Of a stretch of 64,000 bases of DNA, positions 12,081 to 24,200 are shown one piece after another (positions within the stretch are counted from its first letter, which is position 1; every line of letters begins with the position of its first letter). A program made the translations under genes and the position numbers. Source of the stretch: Arctopsyche grandis (lineage: Eukaryota > Arthropoda > Insecta > Trichoptera > Hydropsychidae); assembly GCF_051622035.1 (NCBI RefSeq), contig NC_135365.1, forward strand, positions 15,542,001-15,606,000, given 5' to 3'. The notes below the pieces were generated by a model. The model ran no database searches. It was not told the origin of the DNA and saw nothing but the letters and a program-made list of their open reading frames with translations.

Positions 12081-12129
12081 ACCAGGAAGGCTTAACAGGT
12101 ATACCCCAAATGCGTCTTCCTGGTCCACA
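12081..12129. repeat. Hairpin terminus of repeat family H
   Basis: ACCAGGAAGGC and its complement GCGTCTTCCTGGT bracket a loop of about 20 bases containing TAACAGGT. The same hairpin forms the ends of the MITE at 14792-15307 and occurs singly at 27372-27455 and 58738-58783. Confidence 0.65.
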
Positions 12130-12317
12130 TAATTATTACATAGATACATGTAAATCTAAACAATATCTGACATCTATCGTCAGATATTACAAATATCGTA
12201 TTAATACGATAAATAACGATGACTAACTTTCATGTAACAATACGAATTTTATATTCGATAAACAACCACAGAGACATCTATGGTGAGCAATATGGCGAAA
12301 CCTAAGATATAACAATA

Positions 12318-12535
12318 ACTAAAGGTTCGCAACAGAAAATTGGGAAGGAAACGCCAATTTTACAGGAATCGTTTCAATGAAAATCAGAAAAATTGGCAAA
12401 TTTTCATAAGAAACGATCGACCTTGACAAATCAAGGTCTGGCCAATAGTGAGACTTATCGGGAATCGAACTCGTAACATCAAGTACGAGATAATTCAACA
12501 TTCACCACTAGACCACGCTACTGGTCGAACTCTGT
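12318..12535 (-). mobile_element. tRNA-derived SINE (head type 1)
   Basis: Read on the minus strand, the head is GTGGTCTAGTGGTGAATG with an A-box, then an ACGAGTTCGATTCC B-box, as in a tRNA-type RNA polymerase III promoter. The body runs through GGCCAGACCTTGATTTG and ends with CAATTTTTCTGATTTTCAT and a GATTCCTG tail. The head matches the SINE at 59223-59331, while the body matches the other SINEs here. Confidence 0.8.
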
Positions 12536-13864
12536 ATATTATGTTTTGTTATTCGTAATCGTTTAAATCTTTGAACTATTCGGTACTTACTAGATACTTA
12601 CGTATGTAGTTACATTGAGATAATGATGTTTACAGAATCTATGCATGGGTGCATAAGTCGTGATGTCAATATGTATAATAACAAGTTTTTCATATGTTTT
12701 CGTGTCTTTTTACTAATCGAGGTCGAACTCTGCACATTTATTTATACTTTTTTTCATTCAGATGGATATGTAGGCTATTTAAATGTGACGGGTTATTTTT
12801 AGGGATATATTGGGATGACTACAGTTATTATTTTAATGAAATCTCAATTAGATGAAAAAAGTATTGTAGATATTATTGTAATTTTATAGTTGATAGGTTT
12901 CATGTTTAGTCAACAACTTCTCTAGAATCTAATTTTGAAAGGTTGATTATAAATGTAATAAGTAAAGGTAGGGAAATTTTAGACTGTGCTAATGACGTAT
13001 AAATATGTAAATACATATTAATCGAGATACGACGTAGAGTACATTTGGGATAATATTTCTACAAGTTACTGGTTGGTTTGGTGAGTAATCCTCCGATTCT
13101 TGCCGACTTGAGCTTTAATGTTCCCAAATATGAGTTCAAAATTTTAGTATTCGAGTACTTTTATTTTCAATCTACAGCACATGTAATTCTATTTTTGTAC
13201 CAGATAAGGATTCTCTTAAAATTTGTATAATATTTTGGCCTTTTTAAAATTTCATCTAAATAATTTAAAGGTACTATTCGAATATTTGCTAGCTCTATTC
13301 CCAGCCGATTTCTATTATATGCCGCAGTTTGTTCTCTACTCTTGTGGCACGTACTAATTTGATGGCTTCGTCACCTGTTTCAATCCGTTTTTCAACCAGA
13401 TTACAGTTAATTTGGATTTAGTTAATCTAAAATATGCTGATGTAGTTGGAGGATTGTTTAATTTGAGATCGTATACGTGTTCTAATATTGTATTTGTTTT
13501 TATATATGTATGTACATATATTGATTTATATGTTTGTTTTTTAAAAGCGTTTACTTCTTATGTCTATTTTCATTTATTATCATTTGCTTTGCATTCATTC
13601 TTATTGAATTTTTTTAGACATAGTGACGACTTAGATCTATTCTGTAACGTCACTATGGCAAAATTGTAAAAAATAAAATATAATAAATTAAAAATATTTC
13701 AATCTTGAGAAAGATCGCGGTCATTTTTTAATCGGTTTATCTCATACAAAATAAGTACATTTTAAAATTGAATTTTTTAAAAATAAAAAAATCGATTATA
13801 AGTTCTCTGTTTCATTGGAAAGTAGGCGAAATCCCATTATATTAGATAATATATATGTGAAGAG
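12536..13864. other. Intergenic, AT-rich
   Basis: I see nothing I can support here beyond TATGTA-type microsatellite motifs. A short frame at 13412-13669 encodes a low-complexity hydrophobic peptide and is probably fortuitous. Confidence 0.5.
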
Positions 13865-14075
13865 ATAAAAAAATGGCAATGGGTGGGCCTCGTGGCTAGA
13901 AGAGTGGACAAAATAAGTGCTAGAAGAATTCAAAAGGGTGAAATGAAGACTGCAAGAAAAATGGGTAGACCAACTAAGGAAAATGTGTAGGATGAGATGA
14001 ATGAGAGTTGCGCAACATTTATACAGTGGTAGATGGTGAATGGCTGTAGATGATGATTGATGTACATGGTACATC
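13865..14075 (+). mobile_element. 3' relic of a non-LTR retrotransposon, second copy
   Basis: The sequence parallels 340-515: it has GGTGAAATGAAGACTGCAAG, an AAAATGGGTAGACCAACTAA segment (KMGRPTKE in one frame) and the same GTAGATGGTGAATGGCTGTA tail. It is heavily decayed, with no open frame. Confidence 0.5.
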
Positions 14076-14099
14076 TTTAGCTTTTATAATGCTACGTTA

Positions 14100-14791
14100 C
14101 TGGTATCCATTTATTTTTGTTTAATGTTAGGCACATGGGAGATAATATTATTTTAATATTAAATACCAATACTTGTATACAACTGTTATTGTATTAGTTG
14201 ATTATGTGAAAACTTTAGAAGTTTTCAATGGCGTAATATTACGAAAATTTATTTTAAATACAGGCGGAAACGGACACTTCAAGCCAGTAAGATATAAACG
14301 TATAATTCCTTAGTTGTTTTGTACAAAGTTGTTTCAGACAATCAGTCATCTGTCATGTTGAGTTTTCAGTCGCTCGCTTTTGTCCTGTTTGTTCTAGTTT
14401 ATTCAAGATGTGTTTCGTGTTCTTTTGAAACTTTAACGAACCCGAGAAACGATGAAACTTTGTTCGTTTAGACGCTCTCGTATTGTTTGTCTGTCACGAA
14501 GTTTCAGCAAACTTTCAGCATTGCACATCGTCTTCTACGGGTTGTGTTTGTCGAGTTTCGCGATCTCTGCGTGTACCTCTCAATTATCATCCAACTGAAT
14601 AACTTCGTGTATATTTATTCGTATAATTCATTAACACTAAAAATCCGGTAATCGGCTAAAAATACGAATTCACATCGGAACTTCTTGATATTCGATTGTG
14701 TTTGCGATAAATCGATTACTTATCTATTTAAATCGATAGTTAGTAATCTTGGCGTTTTATTTTATTTGTTTTATTTTTTATATACATACAT
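14100..14791. other. Intergenic; unique GC-richer block at 14260-14640
   Basis: The block at 14260-14640 is unrepeated and compositionally unlike the flanks. It includes initiator-like ATCAGTC motifs at about 14340. It could be a distal promoter or non-coding first exon of gene 1, which starts translation 3.6 kb downstream, but nothing proves this. Confidence 0.35.
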
Positions 14792-15307
14792 ATACCAGGA
14801 AGGCCTAACAGGTAAACCCCAATGCGCCTTCTTGGCCAATTACATACAATGCAGCATTTTTATTACATAAATATTAGCCAGCAGTATGGCTCAGAGATTA
14901 GATTTTGATTTAGCACCAAGAGATTATTGGGTTCAATCCCAGGCTTATCTTGAAAACTGCTGGTTAAACTTGAATATTTGTGACTCCAAGTCGATCGTTT
15001 CTTATCAGAGTTTGTCAATTTTATCTGATCATTGTTTAAAGGGTTCCTCAAAATTAGAAAAAAAATTATCCTACCTACTGTTACAAATTTTCTGCATTTT
15101 AGGTATGTACAATTTATAAAAAACTATGTACAAGTCAATTCCATAGCTGTCTCAATGGATTAATTGATTAATAAATTAATTAATTGTTAATTTCGTGTTC
15201 TTCAGTCTCTCGAAATACAGTGATTTATGTAATAAAAATGCTGCATTGTTTGTAATTAATTGTCTAGGAAGGCGCATTGGAGTATGCCTGTCAGGCCTTC
15301 CTGGTAT
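14792..15307. mobile_element. MITE with about 80-bp terminal inverted repeats (family H), containing a SINE
   Basis: The left end reads ATACCAGGAAGGCCTAACAG and the complement of the right end reads ATACCAGGAAGGCCTGACAG. The identity continues inward for about 80 bp through CAATGCGCCTTC and AATGCAGCATTTTTATTACA. Each end also folds on itself (CCAGGAAGGC with GCCTTCCTGG). A SINE occupies 14878-15050 inside the element. There is no transposase. Confidence 0.75.
14878..15050 (+). mobile_element. tRNA-derived SINE (head type 2) nested in a MITE
   Basis: The head is GCCAGCAGTATGGCTCAGAG (A-box) followed by GGGTTCAATCCC (B-box). The body includes ATTTGTGACTCCAAGTCGAT and TTTCTTATCAGAGTTTG and ends near GGGTTCCTC. 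It lies entirely inside the family H MITE. Confidence 0.8.
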
Positions 15308-15436
15308 ATATATACATTTATGTAAAAATAAAATAAATAAGTTGCTGAATTAAGAGACTACGAATTACGAGACATCTATGAATTTTCATACATACATTTT
15401 ATTGTTCATAAATCTTACTCAAATAGTAGTGACATA

Positions 15437-15680
15437 GCGGTAGGATGGGTTTTTAGCCAATTTAATGGTGAAACCGTTTCAACAATGAAATCAGAAAAAT
15501 TGGCGAAATCTGATAAGAATCGATGGACTTGGAGTCACAAATACCCAAATCTGACCAGCAGCATTACAGATAACTCGGAATAAATTCTTTTCAATCGAGG
15601 GCAGCTCACGGGATTGAACCCGATGACCTCTCGTCGCTAGACAAAAGCACAACAACGGAGCCATGCTGCTGGCTTTTGGT
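15437..15680 (-). mobile_element. tRNA-derived SINE (head type 2)
   Basis: On the minus strand the head is GCCAGCAGCATGGCTCC, with B-box GGGTTCAATCCC. A GATTGAAAAGAATTTATTCC spacer follows, then the shared body with TTTGTGACTCCAAGTCCAT and a CAATTTTTCTGATTTCATTG end. It is one of the fuller copies in the window. Confidence 0.8.
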
Positions 15681-16089
15681 AAGTTAAAGCCAATTTTGGT
15701 CGTCATTCCTTGACAAAATTTTTATACGCCTCTGAAGGTACTGTATATTTTTCCTGCAAATCTATTGGAGTTAAACTTGAACTCTTTACATTGATAGGGT
15801 TTGATCAAACTGGCTGAGGAATGTTATATGGATGAATGAAAGGAGACTTTATTGATTCTAATAAAAGTGAAATGGATGAAAGGAAAGGAGGGTGTATTGT
15901 TAAACTAGTAAAGAAATAATCGAAGTTACAGAAATGGTGCGAGAATGTCCGCAACGTTACTGGTTCAGTTTCTGACTCCATAGTTCACGTATAATCAAAC
16001 GACATATTATACATGTTCATGTGTATTTAAATATGAATTTAACAAATTGTCTGTTCAAATATTATTTTTGTATATTTTGAATCGATTCT

Positions 16090-16360
16090 CATATGAAAAT
16101 TTACAAGGTTGTCGAAAAAGTGTGCGGAATCAATTTCGGGTTTCGCGTTTTGTGAATATTGAATATCCGGTGTGGACCGGTTCAATCATCGCGTTACACA
16201 GGATGTGATTGATTCCCTGGTGGTACTTCTTGGTTATTCGATACGACCCCTATCTCTTCCAATTACATTCCCCAACTTTGAAGCGAAGAGATTTCGTGAC
16301 AGGAAACGGGAGCCTATACACAAAATCGCGACCGGAACCGATATAGAAAATTCAATCTAT
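16090..16360 (+). other. Candidate untranslated 5' exon of gene 1
   Basis: The stretch is GC-richer than its flanks, unrepeated, and ends in a consensus donor (CTAT then GTAAGTAC) at 16360/16361. Gene 1's first coding exon begins with an acceptor at 18259, so a non-coding exon must lie upstream and this is the best placed candidate. A frame from 16172 to 16399 crosses the donor and has no recognisable motif, so I treat it as non-coding. Confidence 0.35.
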
Positions 16361-16990
16361 GTAAGTACTTTATCGACAGCACATGTGCCTGTGGTATAAC
16401 ATTTTTGCGTGGAAAATATCTTATATATCTGTATGTATGTATGTATATATTTTAAAACTTTTATTATTACGTTTTTATGGATAAAGAAATTGCCTTAGAA
16501 ACTTATCTTGTGTATCTGTACTACAAATATCGTTACACTAACTTGTAAATCTAATAAATACAAAATTATATTTTTTTCGGGGGAGAATGAAATCCGTTTT
16601 ATCGACCGTTTTAATAGTTTCTTATATAGGGCTGAATTTAAAAATAGTTCTAAAAGATATCGTTAAAATATAATTTTTGACTAAAAGTGGTACAAGCTTG
16701 CGATATTTACATATCTTATTTGTATAATTCGTAGCTCTGCAATGAAATGAATTTGTAAAAAGTTTTCTTGCTAACAGCTTAATTTGTCAATTTCTAATAT
16801 TTTTAAACTAAGAATTCCAATACCGGTACTACCGAAACCGGTTCTAGCGGTTTATGCATAAAACAGACAACCGATAGTACCGAAATGTGAAATTTTCAAT
16901 TTAACGTTAGTTGAATTGTGTCGAGTTTGTATGGATTATTCGAAGAATGAGTCAAAATTCAACATCCCTTTTGACCACTATTTAAAGAAG
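16361..16990. other. Intergenic or intronic, AT-rich
   Basis: The interval is mostly AT-rich. At 16815-16890 there is a cluster of ACCGGTA-type motifs (AATACCGGTACTACCGAAAC), related to the minisatellite at 17985-18110. Confidence 0.45.
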
Positions 16991-17293
16991 GGTAAACGGA
17001 CTACTAGTCATATGTGAACCAGTCACAGGACAACCGGTCGCTCTAGATCGGTCACACGTGATCTCCCGTCACACTAAAACTGGTTACGAGAAAACTGGTC
17101 ACACCCTAAAACTGGTCACACCCGAAAATTGGCCACAAAAATCTGGTCACACCAAAAAATTAAAAATTGGTCGAATTTTTGGGTGTGACCAGTTTTTTCG
17201 TGACCAGTTTTAGGGTGACGGGTGATCACGTGTGACCGATCTAGAGCGACCGGTTGTCCTGTGACCGGTTCACATTTGACTAGTAATCACCGA
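16991..17293. repeat. Near-perfect 300-bp palindrome built of GGTCACAC / ACCGGTC motifs
   Basis: The left arm carries CAGGACAACCGGTCGCTC, TAGATCGGTCACACGTGATC and repeated AAAACTGGTCACACC. The right arm is its reverse complement with few mismatches, around a centre at about 17160. The outer ends share ACTAGTCA. It is unlike the AT-rich surroundings and encodes nothing. It is most likely a foldback or MITE-type transposon. Confidence 0.8.
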
Positions 17294-17384
17294 ACCTAAA
17301 GAAGCCGCTAAATGTATCATAAATTTAAAATCAAATATAAGGTAGGTTGAAAATATCGTTCTTATACCTGAGACGATTTCCGAA

Positions 17385-17640
17385 TACATATGAGCCGTTA
17401 TATTTGAAATTGGCGTAAGTACACTTTTCTTCATTTCGAGAAATACCTCGCAAAACATTAATTATATTTTTTTGCGTTTTACAATATTTAAAAATACTGG
17501 TGGCCTGTAATGCGTTTATTCTGCTTTTCCGAGATTTTGGACATATCGAATTAAAATAAGTGATAACAATTTGTGAATTACGTCAAACATAAGTAGAATT
17601 TTTGGCCAATTTTGAATATAACAGCTCATATATTGCTTAT
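17385..17640 (+). repeat. Interspersed repeat family E, copy 2
   Basis: Landmarks are GAGCCGTTATATTTGAAATT, CTTCATTTCGAGAAATACC, TTCTGCTTTTCCGAGAT and ACATATCGAATTAAAATAAG. The same sequence with small changes is at 19318-19590, inside gene 1 intron 1, and inverted at 9930-10130. Confidence 0.75.
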
Positions 17641-17984
17641 AAGCTTCGTTACCTTCCAATTCTGTCGGAAACCTATGTTTTTCACTTTAATCAGTTATTT
17701 AAATACATATGGATGTAGTGTTTAAAAGATAAAACCATCCTTTCCACACAAACATTCTTCAAAGCAAGGAGGATGTAAAATATTAATTACATTTTTGACA
17801 CTCGCTGATCGGTAATTCATGCGGCTTAGAAAGACTCGACATAATTTAATAATACATGGCAGTAGTTGATTAAACTATTAAGTTGTTATTGAAATAGTTT
17901 ATGATTAACTGACAATTAGCCTACAAATAATGAATTGATAGTTATTGGTAATTATTTAAAATTTACTGCACCAATTGCATAAAT

Positions 17985-18110
17985 AAACTAATACCGGTAG
18001 ATACCAGTACTAACGGCAAATACCTATACTAACGGTAAATACCGGTATTAATGGTAGTGAAAAATTTTATTCGGTAAAACCGGTAGTGATAAATGTCGGT
18101 ATTTTTCGAA
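17985..18110. repeat. Short minisatellite, unit about 19 bp
   Basis: Three imperfect head-to-tail units of the type CGGTAAATACCGGTATTAA are followed by GGTAGTGAAA and further CCGGTAGT motifs. It lies 150 bp upstream of gene 1's first coding exon. Confidence 0.6.
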
Positions 18111-18269
18111 TCTTTAGTTTGAACTCACTGTGGATGACTTTGAATTTGTTTGGCTATGCCACTAAAATGTAAAAATTGTTTATCAAATGTCAAATTATAT
18201 ATGTTGAACTGATTTTAGTCAGTAATGTTTATCCATGTATTTTTTTTTAATTGTTTCAGTATTCTAGTC

Positions 18270-21200
18270 ATGACTCAAGTGAGGGAACCTCTGGGAATAG
18301 TGGACGGTGGTCCACCATCGCTCACATTTTCGATCAAGTCAAAAAAAGGCCTCCACGTATCTAGGAGTCTGGCTTTGCTGTTCGCTGCCATTTATATAAT
18401 CTCAATAGTGGCCACTGGATTGCTGGTGTATAACTTCGTGGCATGCCCACACCTGGATTTCCCGACACCGGAGTTTTCCGAATCTTGCAATGATTCCTTT
18501 TCGGCAGACGTCAGCGTAAAGCCGACCTCGGAGAAAGATGAGAAAGCCATAGAATTCGCGCTGGAAAGTGAAAAGCTCGACGTGAGATTGCCTAGATCGA
18601 TCTTGCCTATCAAATACAATATAAAACTGTTGCCGTTCATATTCGAAGGGAATTTCACGTTCAACGGCGATGTCAGCATTGTCGTTCAAGTCACGGAAAA
18701 CACTAACAATATAACACTTCACGCCGCCGAGTTGTTTATAACTAACACAGAAGTTCTAGCCATAAATGAGAACGGCGTCGACAGCAGTTTGATAATAATT
18801 GGCCAATCGAACGATACCGAAAAGCAGTTTCACACGATTCATCTCAAGAACGATTTGAAGTCGGGAGAGCATTACCGTATCAATATGAGTTTCGTCGGCA
18901 GACTCAACGACGACTTGCACGGCTTCTACAGAAGTTCGTACAAAGTTAACAACACGACCAGGTAATAAATTTTACATTTCATTCGGTTCAGTTGAAATGT
19001 GGAGTGTTCCAAAAGAAACGATCATTAAAGAAAACTTCGAACGGGTAATTTTCGCCCGTCGTAAAAACGGGAGGCGTACATTTTTATGAGATTTTTAATA
19101 TATTTTATTGGGACTTTTATGTCTGTGCTGAATATTTTCTTTTCGAACACTTCATAAAATTCTTTCATTTACATAATGTCTTAGTATGTGATTCTTATAA
19201 TATATCAGCTGAATCAAATTTTTATTATAAGTAGAATAGACATACTGTAGAAAATCTTGTCGCAGTGGCGTCCCTAGAGTTCTTTGTGCTCCCCAAACAA
19301 TGTATGCTTAAATGAATTTAATATATGGGCCGTTATATTTGAATGCGGCATAAGTCTACTTTTCTTCATTTCGAGAAATATTTCACAAAACATTCAATAT
19401 AATGTTTTGCGTTTAACAATATTTAAGAATACTGGTGGTATGTAATACGCTTATTCTGCTTTTCCGAGATCATGAACATATCGAATTAAAATTAGTGATA
19501 AAAAATTGTTTAATTAAGCCGAACAGAAATAGTGTTTTAGAACTGAAAATTGGACTTCCGCCACTTTCAAATATAATGGATCATACATATATTGAAATAA
19601 TAGTAAATAACAAACGATAATAAATCGGTATAAAGAGCTTTCACTGACATTTATAATCTAGTTGAGTCAGTGTTGTTAATTCAAAACATATGTATGTATT
19701 TATAATTTCTCGTATATTATAAAAAAATTTTACATACCAAAAAAGTCATGATATGCATATGCAAATTAATATATGTAGGTATATATTAAATTGAATGTTG
19801 ACGCTCTTAAGGTGACAGCTTCATACAAATGCGTGACAGGCGACAATTTGTCAAGATTCAAGATTTATTTTATTTATCATAATATTTATTTGAATATATT
19901 GAAACTAATTTTTAGTTTCGGAATGAGTTTAACACAATAAGAAATAAAATAATTATATTTTGAAAATATCTATAAGCTAGCATTTCTTTATCAATTGATA
20001 ATGGATGATATTACAGAGAGGCTGCTCATCCTCATTTCATCTAGCCATTCCTTCTTTCGGATTTTGTATGACTTTTTCTATAAAATTTAATGACAGTTGA
20101 TTCACTAAAATTCATTGACCCTTATGATAATACAACTAGTTTCTACTGTTCACTTATCTACACATACAGCGCAGAATAATGGTAAGCATGTTATCCTTCG
20201 AGCAGAGTGGTCACGGTTCGATTCACACTAATAGCTGCGGGCCAGACCTTGATTTGTGACTCCAGGTCGATCGTTTCCTACCAGAGTTTGCCAATTTTTC
20301 TGATTTTTATTTAAACGGTTCCTGTATTGGCATCTCTTTTCCAATCTCTCTTGCATATTTCAAGTTATTCAACGTTTTGAGGTTCATCTATTTGTATAAT
20401 AAAATTATGTAAAAATTTCTTCATATATGTCACTGTGGATGATGTTTGTATGAATTCGCATTGTATAAATGCTTGTATTGATTGTGTCGACGTATTGTAT
20501 CTGTATTAGTGCACTCGTCGCTTTGGAGTGGTCTGTAAAGGCGAGTGTACACCTTAAGTTAATTTGTCAGTCGGTAGCAATGAGCGAAGTGAAATATAGA
20601 AGAACCTTGTAAAAAAATTTGCTACTAGTAAAATCTGAAAGTGATTTTTATTCAGTCATAGATAAAAACTTTTGAATTAAGATCAAGTAGATTTTAGCTG
20701 TCAATTTTCTTACAGATGGATCGGTACGACTCAATTTCAACCGACAGATGCCAGAAGAGCTTTTCCGTGTTTCGACGAGCCTGCTATGAAAGCTCGATTT
20801 ACGATAACGATCGGTCATCCAAAGAATATGACAGCCATATCAAACATGGATTCGACGGGAGTGCAGGAACCTGTGTTGGTATTTGTTCAAATTGAAATCA
20901 GTCAAAATCTATTGAGCGTAATCCGCTGATTTCATTTTACAGCAAAGGTCTTCCCAATTATGTTTGGGACCACTTCCGAGAATCCTTACCCATGTCGACG
21001 TACCTCGTGGCGTTCGTAATATCAGATTTCGCTCATAAGAGTGTTGGCAACTTCACCGTTTGGGCTCGAAAGGATGCTATAGAATCCGCCAATTATGCAC
21101 TGGACGTAGGGCCCAAGATATTGAAATATTTTGAAGAGTTTTATCAAATTAAATATCCTCTGCCGAAGATCGACATGGTTGCTCTTCCCGATTTCAATGC

Positions 21201-24200
21201 TGGTGCTATGGAAAATTGGGGACTAATGACGTTCAGGTAAATTGAAACTTATTTGATTATTTTTCATTCGTTGATTGTTTTTATGCGTGTTGTTTGTTAC
21301 TTGTAGAGAAACTACAATGCTCTACGAAGAAGGGGTTTCGGCTAAAATAAACAAACCTAGAGTGGCTACAGTTATATCCCACGAGTTGGCTCATCAGTGG
21401 TTCGGAAATCTAGTCACACCGTCTTGGTGGTCTGATCTTTGGTTAAATGAGGGATTTGCCAGCTACGTCGAATACGTTGGAGTAGATGCTGTAAGTTAAT
21501 TTAATTTGAGGATGTTTTATGGTTTTTAATGCAAATTTTGGTAATGAATTATTATCTTTAACATTTCATCGACTTAATTCCAAATTTTGCTATTTATAAT
21601 TATGGCTCAAGAGGAAATTGAGAAAGCCTCTTTCCCTCCCTCTTGATCTTTCGAGTGCATACATATATCACTCAATGCAATTTTTAAAATAAGTCCCACC
21701 AACATTTTTTTCATGCTATGTGGATAATGGTGAAGATTAATATTTATTAAAACAACTGTCATCAGTATCTACATATGTACATTTGAAGTGTATCTGTGTT
21801 TATAGTATAATTAATATTGATAGGTTGAAAAATCATGGAAATCAATGGATCAATTTGTTATACACGAGGTGCAAAATGTCTTCAGCTTGGACGCTTTATC
21901 ATCTTCTCATAAAATATCGATGGAAGTGGGAAATCCTGATGAAATAAATGAAATTTTCGACAAAATCTCTTATGGAAAAGGTTGGTATTGTCGTCAAATT
22001 AATAATATTAGTTGATGTGAATATTATTACTGCTATTTCTATACAACAGGTGCTGCAATTATAAGAATGATGTATCATTTCTTGACGAGTGAAGTCTTCA
22101 ATAAGGGCATCACAAACTATTTGCGCAACAGAAAGTATCAAAGTGCCGAGCAGAATGATCTTTGGAAAGCACTCACGGAGCAGGCGAGAAATGATGGCAT
22201 TTTCGATGACACCATGTCAGTTAGCACCATTATGGATACATGGACTCTACAAACTGGTTTCCCTGTACTTAACGTTGTTAGAGACTACGAAACTGATTCC
22301 ATGTATCTGCAACAGGTAGGTTATTATGATGGTATGTATGTTATTTTGCCAAAGTTTCCAGTTTAAATTGTATTTTTTTTCCAGGAACGATTTATGCTAA
22401 TCAATATAAAAGGATATCACAATGAAACTGAAAAGGAACCGTTATGGTGGATACCGATAACGTACACGTCTAGAAGCAATGCCGATTTTAAAACGACTAG
22501 GCCGGTTGAGTGGATGAAGTGTGCTAAAACTTTAAATCTCACTCAGACAAACGTTTCCTATAATGACTGGGTCATTTTCAATATACAACAGACCGGTGAG
22601 TTTCCGTTTATAGTAAACAATATTAAGTTAGTTGCATTAATACCTTACAGTCAGCTGCTTCTAAAAAGGTTAAGAACCACCATTGTAGAGTGATAGCTAT
22701 TTTTATATGATTTTTAATGAAAATTAATTGGTTTCCTTTTCCTTAGGATTCTTTAGAGTCAACTATGATGAGCGTAATTGGCGTTTGATAATTTCACACT
22801 TGAACGATGCGGCTCATTTTGATGAAATTTCGATATCGAACAGAGCTCAAATACTCGACGATGTTCTGAATCTAGCACTGGGTGGAAGATTGAGCTATTC
22901 TGTAGCATTGGATGCTACAAAGTATTTGATACACGAAAAGGAGTTTGTTCCCTGGAAGGCTGGCTTGGCTGCTTTGGGCTACATTGATTCGATGCTTTCC
23001 AAAGGCCCTCATTATTTAGAGTACAAAGTATGAACTCTAACATAATCAAAGAGATGTTTTCACATAATCGGATTTAGTATATACTATGGAACGATTTTGT
23101 TTTCAGAAATATATTTTAAGTTTGATAAAAGGGGTGTACGACGAGGTCGGCTTCTCCGATCGAGCCGATGACGAGATGCTGACTATCTACAAGCGCATTG
23201 ACGTCATCAACATAGCGTGTTTGATGGAATATGTGGATTGTGTGAAGCAGGCCGTTACCAATTTTCATAATTGGATGATGGCACCTAATCCGGACGCCTA
23301 TAATCCGTGCGAAATCTTTTATATGAATCTTTGCGATTAGAAATTCGATTTGGTTAATTGCTTTCTTTTTACATTTTCTATTTAGGATTTCGCCAAATCT
23401 GAGGAACATTGTTTATTGCACTGCCGTTAGGGTTGGAGGTGCTGAACAGTGGCATTTCATAAGGGAGAGATTCACTCATGCTAGATCAGGATCTGAAAGG
23501 GATCTTCTGTTGACTGCTCTTGGATGCACACGTTTGCCGTGGTTATTGATAAGGTCCATAATCTTTACTATTTTAAGTTAAATTATTCAAAACTGTTAAA
23601 AGAATGAACTTTTGTTCAATACAGTCAAAATTTATTTATATCATTAGCTATACAAATGGATGATGAATTGATAAAACTAGTATTACTAGCATATTGTCAA
23701 TGGAATACATATGTTTATGTAGATGTAACAGTGAAGGATAAACATGTCGAATGATAGATATACATAATAAAGGCATATAATGTGTGGGATCAAATATACA
23801 GAGATTGATTTTAATTTTGGATGCTGTAATATTATAAAATAATTTAGATTTTAGAGATTGTAGATTTTAAGTGGTTCAAAATGAAAGTTAAGCTATTGTT
23901 TATTTTTTCGTTTCAGATATTTGGATCATTCTCTAAGAAACGACTCTGGTATTAGAAAACAGGATGTATATAGAGTTTTCGGAGCAGTGTCAAACTCAGT
24001 GATCGGTCAACCAATAGCTTTTTCATTTATTCGACAGAATTGGCCTCGAATTAGGAATTAGTATGATTTTTATATTCTAACAATATATACATATAAGGCT
24101 ATTTAATGTATTTTGTATTCTTATTTTCAGTTTGGGTTCAACGTTTTCAAATTTGAATCCAATTGTGAAGTATTCAACAAGGAAATTAAACTCTCAACAT

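Noticed and set aside
12470-12535. tRNA gene candidates at the heads of the SINEs (also 14878, 15650, 30720, 59223)
   Set aside because: They have A and B boxes but no foldable complete cloverleaf and continue into a common SINE body; they are retroposed heads, not functional tRNAs.
16172-16399. 75-residue open frame as a small protein
   Set aside because: It crosses a strong splice donor, shows no family motif, and the block fits better as an untranslated exon.
18225-18269. Upstream in-frame ATG as the start of gene 1
   Set aside because: It lies before a polypyrimidine tract and acceptor ending at 18259, so it is intronic; the ATG at 18270 leads straight into the conserved cytosolic tail and signal anchor.
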